From Actinomycetes bacterium (lineage in GTDB: Bacteria; Actinomycetota; Actinomycetes; Actinomycetales; Cellulomonadaceae), in assembly GCA_021793115.1 (NCBI GenBank), contig JAJYTJ010000009.1, positions 3,871-42,109 on the forward strand: a stretch of 38,239 bases of DNA, written 5' to 3'. The notes under the pieces were generated by a model, which searched no databases, had not been told where the DNA came from, and worked only from the letters and a program-made list of their open reading frames with translations. Below, in pieces: positions 27,752 through 34,577 of the stretch (position 1 is the stretch's first letter; the number at the start of each line of letters is the position of its first letter). The position numbers and the translations under genes were made by a program.

Positions 27752-29611
27752 TCAGGACTTCCAGCTCCACTTCTGCGGGTAGAAGTCGCCGGCGGGGTCC
27801 TGGGTGCCGATGTCCAGCTGGTTGCTGACGACCGACACCTGGTAGACCGGGTTCGGCATCCACAGCACCGGCAGGTTCTGCGCCAGGTACGCGGAGTACT
27901 GCTGCTCGGCGTTCGGGTCGGAGGAGACCAGAGTCGCGTTGATGAGGTCGAAGGCCTTCTGGTCGACGTACTGGCCCGCGTTCCACTTCACGCCGCTGGC
28001 CCAGAGGTGGTCACCGGTCGGGTAGGCGTTGAAGTACCAGGAGCCGGCCGTGCCGAAGAACACCAGCTGCCAGGAGCAGTCCGAGCCGCTCTTGCACTTC
28101 TGCGCCTCGGTGAGCACCGAGTCGAGGGTCGCGTCCTGGATGGTCATGTCGACGCCGATCTTGCTGTAGGCCGACTTGATCGCCGCCATCATGTTGTCGG
28201 TCTCCTGGGAGCCGTTCTGCGTCATGACGGTGATCTTCATCTGCGTGCCGGAGGTGATGTCGGCTCCGCACTGGCCGGTGCCCGTGCCGGGGTTGGTGCA
28301 CGCCAGGATCCCGTCGGAGCCCTTGGTCCACCCGTTGTCGGTGAAGTACTTCGCCGCAGCGGTGAGGTCATACGGGTACGGATTGTTGGACTGCACACTC
28401 GACAGGTAGTCCGACGGCGGGTTCTGGGGCACGGGCCCGTAGTCGGGCGCGGCCGCCCCGTGCCACACCTTGTCCGAGATCGTCTTCTGGTCGACGGCGC
28501 TCTGCAGGCCCTGGCGAACGTAGAGCTGCTTGAAGACGGCGCCCATCGTCGGGTTGGCGAAGTTGTACGGCATGTAGGTGACCGACCAGCCGTCCCACGG
28601 CACGACGCTGTAACCGAGATCGGTGAACTGCGCCGAGGTGCTCAGCTGCGACGGAGTGATGAAGCCGTAGTCGACGCCCTTGGCGCGCAGGTCGTTCATC
28701 TCGGCGTCGTTCGACGTGTACGGCTTGAAGTTCACCGTGTCGATGTGCGGCTTGTCCTTGCCGGTGTACTTCGTGTTGGCGACGAGCGTCACGCTGCCGT
28801 CCGAGGTCCACGACTTGACGACGTACGGGCCGTCCACGACCTGCCACAGCGGGTTGGTGCTGTAGGTGGTCATGTCTTTGGCCTGGTCCTCGATGAAGGT
28901 CCAGACCTGCTTGGCCCCGGCGGTGGTCTGGTCGTAGTCGCCCACCGCGCCGGAGGCGCTCGTCTTGTCCCACGCGTGCTGGGGCATCGGGCTGAAGAGG
29001 GTCAGCTCGTTGGCGAGGATGAACTGCTGGGCGTAGGCCTTGTCGAACGTCAGCGTGAAGTGCTTGTCATCGGTGATGGTGAATGCCGTGACGTTGTCGG
29101 GGAACAGGCCCTTGGAGTACGAGCCCCACTGGTCCGTGTTCCCCTTGATGAGGTTGAAGGCGAACTGCACGTCGCGTGAGGTCACGGGTGCGCCGTTGTC
29201 CGACCAGGTCAGGTCGCCGAGCGTGACGGTGATCGACGTGTTGTCGGGGCTGAACGTGTAGGACGAGGCCACGGAGGCCGCGGTGTCCAGCTGCATGCGC
29301 CCGCTCGTCCCGTCGTAGGTGAACAGCGACGGCCAGTTCGTGGTGTGGATCGCGTTGTTGGACGTGATCATCTTGTCGGGCGGGCTGATCGGGGCGATCC
29401 AGTTCGGACCCTGACCTGGCGCGAGCGCGTAGGTGACGGGCTTCGTGCTGGACGCGCTGGTACCCGAGCCCGCGTTCGCGGCCCCCGTCGAGGAGGGGCT
29501 GCCGGTGCTGGAGTTGGGCGAGCACGCTGCCACAGCGAGCGCGCCGGCCGCGAGCAGGGCCGCGGTCCCTGCAAGCCTCCGACGACTACGACCGGTTGAC
29601 GCGGTGTGCAT
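27752..29611 (-). CDS. family 5 solute-binding lipoprotein (peptide-type ABC importer)
   Basis: The 619-residue extracellular binding protein is anchored by a lipid-modified Cys30: the signal sequence ends ALAVAAC, followed by a Ser/Thr/Gly linker to about residue 56. The SBP_bac_5 fold is seen in YTFSPDNTSITVTLGDLTWS, VTSRDVQFAFNLIKG, LRAKGVDYGF, YVRQGLQSAVDQ and GWTKGSDGILACTNPG. Four Cys residues in the last third (GILACTNPG, GQCGAD, KCKSGSDCSW) could form disulphides, unusual for the family. Peptides are the usual ligand, but family 5 also binds opines, sugars and nickel. AGAAGG lies 5 bases before the ATG. It leads the operon. Confidence 0.92.
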   Translation of the reverse strand: MHTASTGRSRRRLAGTAALLAAGALAVAACSPNSSTGSPSSTGAANAGSGTSASSTKPVTYALAPGQGPNWIAPISPPDKMITSNNAIHTTNWPSLFTYDGTSGRMQLDTAASVASSYTFSPDNTSITVTLGDLTWSDNGAPVTSRDVQFAFNLIKGNTDQWGSYSKGLFPDNVTAFTITDDKHFTLTFDKAYAQQFILANELTLFSPMPQHAWDKTSASGAVGDYDQTTAGAKQVWTFIEDQAKDMTTYSTNPLWQVVDGPYVVKSWTSDGSVTLVANTKYTGKDKPHIDTVNFKPYTSNDAEMNDLRAKGVDYGFITPSQLSTSAQFTDLGYSVVPWDGWSVTYMPYNFANPTMGAVFKQLYVRQGLQSAVDQKTISDKVWHGAAAPDYGPVPQNPPSDYLSSVQSNNPYPYDLTAAAKYFTDNGWTKGSDGILACTNPGTGTGQCGADITSGTQMKITVMTQNGSQETDNMMAAIKSAYSKIGVDMTIQDATLDSVLTEAQKCKSGSDCSWQLVFFGTAGSWYFNAYPTGDHLWASGVKWNAGQYVDQKAFDLINATLVSSDPNAEQQYSAYLAQNLPVLWMPNPVYQVSVVSNQLDIGTQDPAGDFYPQKWSWKS

Positions 29612-29875
29612 GAAGACCTTCTTCCATCGTGGGGAAACACCGTTGTTCGTGACGATAGGCTCAGGTCATTTCTTCGACGTTAGCCGCAAGTTTCTTCGAC
29701 CTCGCATGAAGTCGGGCCTGACGGCGTCGTATGTCGAGAACTTGGTGAGCGTATGCGAGGCTAGCCCTCGGACTTACCAGTCGCAATGGCGGAGTCGACC
29801 CTGGTTTGCGGCCGTGGTGACGCGTACACTCGGATGAGTTATTTCGATGGCGAAGGAATTGAGAAGGCGGTCGCA
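29612..29875. promoter_or_regulatory. divergent promoter/operator between the ABC operon and ROK regulator
   Basis: AT-richer, non-coding spacer. TTTCTTCGAC occurs twice (29669-29678 and 29691-29700), 22 bases or two helical turns apart. A related inverted copy, GTCGAGAACTTG, is at 29733-29744. CCTCGCAT (29700-29707) and ATGCGAGG (29753-29760) form a second inverted pair. TATCGT on the minus strand (29657-29652) is a -10 candidate for the binding-protein gene, placing the TTTCTTCGAC boxes across its -35. TACACT (29825-29830) is a -10 candidate for the ROK regulator. Operator function is inferred from position. Confidence 0.6.
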
Positions 29876-31030
29876 GTGTCTGGTGCAGCAGTGGGGACCA
29901 CCCCGTCGCGGGGCGAGCACTCCGACGTCGTCGCACTCATCGCCTCCGGGCGCGCCACCAGCCGGATCGCGATCTCCCGAGCACTCGGCATCGCGCCGTC
30001 GACGGTGTCGCTACGGGTCCAGGACCTCATCGACGCCGGCCTCGTCGTCGAGTCCGGGAACGACCCGTCGACCGGCGGTCGCCGAGCAAAGACGCTGTCG
30101 TTGGCACCCAGCGGCGGGACCGTGCTGGCGGTGGACCTGGGCACCCACCACGCGAGGGTCGCACTTGTCGACATGGCAGGCGAGCTCCGGGCGGTGGAGG
30201 AGATCCCCGTCGACATCGCGAGTGGGCCGGAGGCGGTGCTCACCACGGTCGTGACCGCGGCGCTGGCCATCGATGGGCGCCCGCAGGTCCGGGCGCTCGG
30301 CCTCGCGCTGCCAGGACCCGTCAACATAGCGACGGGCGCCGTGACCCTCCCCTCGCGCATGCCTGGCTGGAAGGACTTCGCCGCTCGGGACTGGCTCGCC
30401 CAGACGTACGGCCTCCCCGTGGTCGTGGAGAACGACGCCAACCTCATGGCTTACGGCGAGTACATCGCGCACGGCGGCGGCCCGCAGGACATCGTCACGG
30501 TCAAGGCCGGCTCCGGCATCGGCGCCGGCGTCATCGTGCAGGGAAGCATCCACCGCGGCGCCACCTTCGCCGCCGGCGACATCGCTCACGTGCGCGTCGA
30601 CGCCGCCGGCGACCGCCCGTGCTCGTGCGGAAACCACGGCTGCCTCGAGACCGTCGCGTCCGGAGCGGCGCTGCTGGCGATGCTGCGCGCACAAGGGCTC
30701 GACGTCGCCACCGCTGCCGAGGTTGTCGTCCTCGCCCAGCAGGGCGATCCCCTGGCAACGACGGCGGTGCGCGGTGCGGGCGCGCGTCTGGGCGGCGTGC
30801 TGTGCGCCGTGACGAACTTCTTCAACCCGACGGCCATCTACCTCGGAGGCATGCTGTCGACTGTCGAGCCGTTCGTCGCCGCCGTGCGGTCGGAGATCTA
30901 CCAAGGCTCCCATCCGCTGGCGACCCAGCATCTGACGATCGAACGGACTCGCAACGACCGCAATGCGACGCTGATCGGCGCCTCGCGCCTGGCGATCGAG
31001 CACACGCTCCAGGTCGGCGTGGCGGCGTAG
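29876..31030 (+). CDS. ROK-family transcriptional regulator
   Basis: A 384-residue XylR/NagC-type repressor. The N-terminal winged helix reads ATSRIAISRALGIAPSTVSL (about residues 25-44) followed by RVQDLIDAGLVVES. The C-terminal ROK sensor has DLGTHHARVALVD, where the kinase DxGGT motif is lost, an intact sugar-binding motif VVENDANLMAYGEY and zinc motif CSCGNHGC. It therefore probably binds a sugar ligand without phosphorylating it. The GTG at 29876 is preferred: AGAAGG is 8 bases upstream, and the ATG at 29834 lies only 3 bases after the putative -10. An ATG at 29786 would precede the promoter. Divergence from the ABC operon suggests it controls that operon and itself. Confidence 0.88.
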   Translation: MSGAAVGTTPSRGEHSDVVALIASGRATSRIAISRALGIAPSTVSLRVQDLIDAGLVVESGNDPSTGGRRAKTLSLAPSGGTVLAVDLGTHHARVALVDMAGELRAVEEIPVDIASGPEAVLTTVVTAALAIDGRPQVRALGLALPGPVNIATGAVTLPSRMPGWKDFAARDWLAQTYGLPVVVENDANLMAYGEYIAHGGGPQDIVTVKAGSGIGAGVIVQGSIHRGATFAAGDIAHVRVDAAGDRPCSCGNHGCLETVASGAALLAMLRAQGLDVATAAEVVVLAQQGDPLATTAVRGAGARLGGVLCAVTNFFNPTAIYLGGMLSTVEPFVAAVRSEIYQGSHPLATQHLTIERTRNDRNATLIGASRLAIEHTLQVGVAA

Positions 31031-31142
31031 CCCGACGATGCCACGGGCCGCCTCGGTCGGTGCTGCCGCCGTCGACGCACGCGATCCCGGCCTCGGCGAC
31101 GGTCTGTGCGCGTTCTCCGCTGTGGACACAAGATCTGGGAGC

Positions 31143-32858
31143 ATGACCACGATGCGAAGCTTTGACGTCGACACCGCCTCGCGGCCGACCGTGCTGCGGG
31201 TGCGGGCCAGGGGGCGCGACGTGCTGCGCAGCCCGGTGACGAACTGGGGCACCGCGTACACCCTCGGCCAGCGCGAGGCGCTCGGGCTGTCGGGGCTCCT
31301 GCCGAGCAGGGTGACCACGCTGGCCGAGCAGGCGCGCCGGATGTACGTGCAGTACGGACGTGCCACGGAACCATTGGCGAAGTTCGCGGAGCTGTCCCAG
31401 CTGCGCGACCGCAACGAGGTGCTGTTCTACCGCGTCCTGCTCGACCACCTGGAGGAGATGCTCCCGATCGTCTACACGCCGACGATCGGCGAGGCGATCG
31501 AGCGGTTCAGCGAGGAGTACCACGGCACGCGTGCGGTCTTCCTGTCCATCGACCACCCCGAGCTCGTCGAGCAGTCGCTGCGGGACTTCGGCCTGCAGGC
31601 CGAAGACGTTGACCTGGTGGTCGCGACGGACTCGGAGGGGATCCTCGGGATCGGTGATCAGGGAGTAGGCGGGGTCCAGATCGCCATTGGCAAGCTGGCG
31701 GTCTACACCGCGGCCGCCGGCATCCACCCGCACCGAGCCATCCCTGTGGTGCTCGATGTTGGTACGGACAACGGACATCTGCTCACGAGCGATTGGTACC
31801 TGGGCGAGCGGCACCGCCGGGTGCGGGGCCCGCGGTACGACGCGTTCGTCGACGCCTTCGTCCAGGCCGTGTCCTCGCTGTACCCCAACGCCATGCTGCA
31901 CTGGGAGGACCTCGGCGCTGGCAACGCGCACAGGATCCTCCAGCGGTACGCCCCGAGGATGTGCACCTTTAACGACGACATCCAAGGCACGGCCGCGGTT
32001 GTCCTGGCCGCCTTGCTGACCGCGGTGCGACGCAGCGGGCTACCGCTGACCGAGCACCGGGTGGTGGTCTACGGCGCCGGCACGGCGGGGGTCGGGATTG
32101 CCGACATCGTCCTAGACGCGATGACGCGGGCCGGCCTGGCGCCGGAAGAGGGTCGAGACCGCTTCTATGCGTTCGGCCGCCATGGCCTGATCGTCGAGGA
32201 TCACCCGGGCATCCGCGACTTCCAGCGGCCCTATGCGCGGGCGCGTCAGGAGGTCGACCGGTGGCATCCGGCCGACCCCACGGCTGTCACGCTGGCCGAG
32301 ACGGTGCGCGCGACGAGTCCGACGATCCTCATCGGTACGTCCGCCGACGCCGGTGCCTTCAGCGAAGACGTCGTGCGGGCGATGGCGGCCGTCTGCGCCA
32401 CGCCGATCATCCTGCCGCTGTCCAACCCGACGAACCGCAGCGAGGCCGACCCGGCCGACCTGCTGGACTGGACGGACGGGCGTGCGCTCATCGCGACCGG
32501 CAGTCCCTACGGAACGATTCGGCACGCCGGCGTCGACCACACGATCGCCCAGGCCAACAACGCCCTGGTCTTCCCCGGGCTCGGGCTCGGCGTCGCAGCG
32601 GTGCGGGCCGACCGGGTGACCGACGCGATGATCGTCCGTGCCGCCGAGGCCCTGGCGGCCTTGGTCCACGACGAACGACCCGGCGCCTCGTTGCTGCCGC
32701 CGATCGGCGACCTGCGCCACGTCTCCGCCGACGTCGCCGTCGCGGTGGCCGCCTGCGCCGACCAGGAGGGGCACGCCCGCGTCAAGCTGTCGGACCCCGA
32801 GGCGGAGATCGGCCGGCGCATGTGGCAGCCCGCCTATCCCGAACTCGACGTGGTCTGA
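31143..32858 (+). CDS. NAD-type malic enzyme
   Basis: Oxidatively decarboxylates malate to pyruvate. The 571-residue length is that of the large SfcA/MaeA class. Signatures are LPIVYTPTIGEAIERFSEEY with the catalytic Tyr, VVATDSEGILGIGDQGVGG, QIAIGKLAVYTAAAGI with the catalytic Lys, CTFNDDIQGTAAVVLAAL with metal-binding Asp residues, the Rossmann motif GAGTAGVG and LPLSNPTNRSEADPADLL. NAD versus NADP preference is by class only. The ATG at 31143 was chosen over a frame extending to 31038. It follows the ROK regulator by 112 bases on the same strand. With aspartase across the divergent promoter it would complete Asp to fumarate to malate to pyruvate. Confidence 0.92.
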   Translation: MTTMRSFDVDTASRPTVLRVRARGRDVLRSPVTNWGTAYTLGQREALGLSGLLPSRVTTLAEQARRMYVQYGRATEPLAKFAELSQLRDRNEVLFYRVLLDHLEEMLPIVYTPTIGEAIERFSEEYHGTRAVFLSIDHPELVEQSLRDFGLQAEDVDLVVATDSEGILGIGDQGVGGVQIAIGKLAVYTAAAGIHPHRAIPVVLDVGTDNGHLLTSDWYLGERHRRVRGPRYDAFVDAFVQAVSSLYPNAMLHWEDLGAGNAHRILQRYAPRMCTFNDDIQGTAAVVLAALLTAVRRSGLPLTEHRVVVYGAGTAGVGIADIVLDAMTRAGLAPEEGRDRFYAFGRHGLIVEDHPGIRDFQRPYARARQEVDRWHPADPTAVTLAETVRATSPTILIGTSADAGAFSEDVVRAMAAVCATPIILPLSNPTNRSEADPADLLDWTDGRALIATGSPYGTIRHAGVDHTIAQANNALVFPGLGLGVAAVRADRVTDAMIVRAAEALAALVHDERPGASLLPPIGDLRHVSADVAVAVAACADQEGHARVKLSDPEAEIGRRMWQPAYPELDVV

Positions 32859-32923
32859 GGGCGGGGGCAGGGCCGCCTCGCGCGCGGGGTCTGGTGTGCG
32901 TCGGCCTGCTCGGCTGGTGATCC

Positions 32924-33253
32924 TTGCCGCGACTGGCGGCTGGGCCGACCTCGGTCTCGGCGGACGTCGAGCCGCTGGACCAGGACGATCGGCCCGATCA
33001 CGTGCAGGGCGATCTCCGGGCCGCCAAGCTCGGCGGCGATCCCCGTAGGCAAGCGTTGGCCCATGTCGTAGAGATCCTCGGCAAGGCGGGGCGCGGACTG
33101 GAACCGCGCCCTCAACGCATCGCCGAGCCGGTGCCCGACTGGCTCGCGTCGGCATTGACAGGCAAGGGCGTCCCGGCAGCCGAGGTCGCACAGATGACCC
33201 CGGAGGAGGCGTTCGTGCGCTGGAACGCACTCATCAGCCGCCCGCACGACTGA
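32924..33253 (+). CDS. small hypothetical protein, doubtful
   Basis: A 109-codon frame from TTG 32924; a stop at 32918-32920 excludes any earlier start. The product has charged helical stretches (QALAHVVEILGKAGRGLEP, ALTGKGVPAAEVAQMTPEEA) and no membrane segment or recognised motif. Third codon positions are less GC-rich than in neighbouring genes, no ribosome-binding site is evident, and the frame may be chance or a relic of a longer gene. It lies between the malic enzyme and the rbs promoter with no clear partner. Confidence 0.35.
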   Translation: MPRLAAGPTSVSADVEPLDQDDRPDHVQGDLRAAKLGGDPRRQALAHVVEILGKAGRGLEPRPQRIAEPVPDWLASALTGKGVPAAEVAQMTPEEAFVRWNALISRPHD

Positions 33254-33483
33254 CCCGGCCGCCTGACGCTGTGGCACGTCGCTCGCGCACGGCCTGGGTC
33301 GGCCAGGAACTCCACCACCCCAGGGACGTCACCCCGTGCCTCGGGGCCGTAACGATCACCCTGGCGAGCGTCTGGTCGACGCGTTCGGTCAGACGAAAGG
33401 GGGCGCCCCTCCGGCTGGCGGTTGTCTCCTCGCGCTTCGGGCGACGGCCCAAGGATGCCGTGTGCGCGCCGCCGCGCCGGGGG
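33254..33483. other. gap with no supported gene
   Basis: Open frames exist on both strands here but none has a convincing start, family motif or codon bias. I see nothing functional until the rbs promoter at 33484. Confidence 0.5.
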
Positions 33484-33512
33484 TTGCGTCCTCAACGGTC
33501 ACGGAGTACCGT
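33484..33512 (+). promoter_or_regulatory. promoter of the rbs operon
   Basis: TTGCGT (33484-33489), a 17-base spacer and TACCGT (33507-33512) form the best sigma-70-type promoter in the window. The predicted transcription start falls at about 33518-33520, at the edge of the tandem operator. Confidence 0.65.
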
Positions 33513-33516
33513 CCCC

Positions 33517-33542
33517 GTAATCGATTGCATGTAATCGATTAC
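33517..33542. promoter_or_regulatory. tandem LacI-type operators for RbsR
   Basis: GTAATCGATTAC (33531-33542) is a perfect 12-bp palindrome with the central CG typical of LacI/RbsR operators. A near-copy, GTAATCGATTGC, lies 14 bases upstream (33517-33528). Both sit just downstream of the predicted transcription start and before rbsR, so bound repressor would block the operon and its own gene. Confidence 0.8.
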
Positions 33543-33566
33543 GTTCAAGCGATGGGGCTTCTGTCG

Positions 33567-34577
33567 ATGGCGACGATCAAGGACGTGGCGCAGCGCGCGG
33601 GTGTGTCCACCGCGACCGTCTCGCGCGTGCTCGCGGGTGTCACCGCGTCTCCCGGGTCGCGTGATCGCGTGCTGGCCGCCGCACAAGAGCTGAACTTCCG
33701 GCCGAACGGCGTGGCGCGCTCGCTGCGCTCCACCGGCACCAACACCGTCGGGCTCGTCGTGTCCGACCTGCTCAATCCGTACTTCACCGAGCTTGCCCGG
33801 GCGGTGGAGGACACGGCCCGCGCCGCGGGCTTCGCCGTGATCGTCGGTAATGCCGACGAGAACCCGTCGCAGCAGGACCACTACGTGCGGATCCTCCTTG
33901 AGCGGCAGGTTGACGGCCTCATCGTGGTTCCGACGGTGGAGACCTCTCCGCTGCTGCGCGAGGCCGCCGCCACCGGGCACCATCTGGTGCTCGTCGACCG
34001 CTCGGCGGAGGACGTCGCTGCCCCCCTGGTGTCTGCCGACGGCGGGCGTGCGATCGAGGAGCTCGTCGCGTACCTGGCCGAGAACGGTCGGCGCCGGCTC
34101 GCTGTGATCGCGGGCCCGGAGCACGCCGGCTCGTCGCGCGAGCGGCTGGTGGCGTTCCGTGCCGCGGCTGCCCGCCACGGCCTCGAAGTGCCCGACGAGG
34201 GTGTTGTGCACGGCGACTTCCGGTCGCCGTCGGGTGCCGCCGCGATGACGCAGTTGCTCGACGGCGCACGTCGACCGGACGCGGTGCTGATCTCCAACGG
34301 TGCGATGGCGCTCGGCTCGGTCTCGGTGCTCCAGGAGCGCGCGGCCCACCTGCGGGTGCCTGACGACCTAGCGATCGCCGTCTTCGACGACATGCCGTTC
34401 TTCCAGCTGCTGCGCCCCACGCTCACCGCGATCGAACAGCCGACGGCCGATCTCGGGCGGATGGCGATGGACATGCTTCTGGCGCAGATCGCCGGGCAGC
34501 CCACCCAGGACGCACGTCTGTCTTGTCGGCTCGTGCTGCGCCAGTCCACGGAAGGAGGTCCTGCCGATGTCCGCTGA
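33567..34577 (+). CDS. rbsR: LacI-family repressor of the ribose operon
   Basis: The 336-residue regulator begins with the helix-turn-helix MATIKDVAQRAGVSTATVSR followed by VLAG and the hinge helix NGVARSLRSTGTNTVGLVV. The periplasmic-binding-like effector domain has LNPYFTELARAVEDTARAAG, DGLIVVPT, AVIAGPEHAGSSRERLVAFR and IAVFDDMPFFQLLRPTLTAI. The ATG at 33567 gives the canonical LacI start; an in-frame ATG at 33552 adds five residues and cannot be ruled out. It overlaps rbsA by 11 bases and lies directly below tandem palindromic operators, implying autoregulation with ribose or ribose-5-phosphate as inducer (inferred). Confidence 0.85.
   Translation: MATIKDVAQRAGVSTATVSRVLAGVTASPGSRDRVLAAAQELNFRPNGVARSLRSTGTNTVGLVVSDLLNPYFTELARAVEDTARAAGFAVIVGNADENPSQQDHYVRILLERQVDGLIVVPTVETSPLLREAAATGHHLVLVDRSAEDVAAPLVSADGGRAIEELVAYLAENGRRRLAVIAGPEHAGSSRERLVAFRAAAARHGLEVPDEGVVHGDFRSPSGAAAMTQLLDGARRPDAVLISNGAMALGSVSVLQERAAHLRVPDDLAIAVFDDMPFFQLLRPTLTAIEQPTADLGRMAMDMLLAQIAGQPTQDARLSCRLVLRQSTEGGPADVR
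34552..34559 (+). promoter_or_regulatory. strong ribosome-binding site of rbsA
   Basis: AAGGAGGT, nearly the full anti-16S complement, lies 7 bases before the ATG at 34567 and inside rbsR. It decides the rbsA start. Confidence 0.75.

Noticed and set aside
33112..33495. Minus-strand open frames upstream of rbsR
   Set aside because: No family motif, no ribosome-binding site, low-complexity Arg-rich products, and overlap with the rbs promoter.
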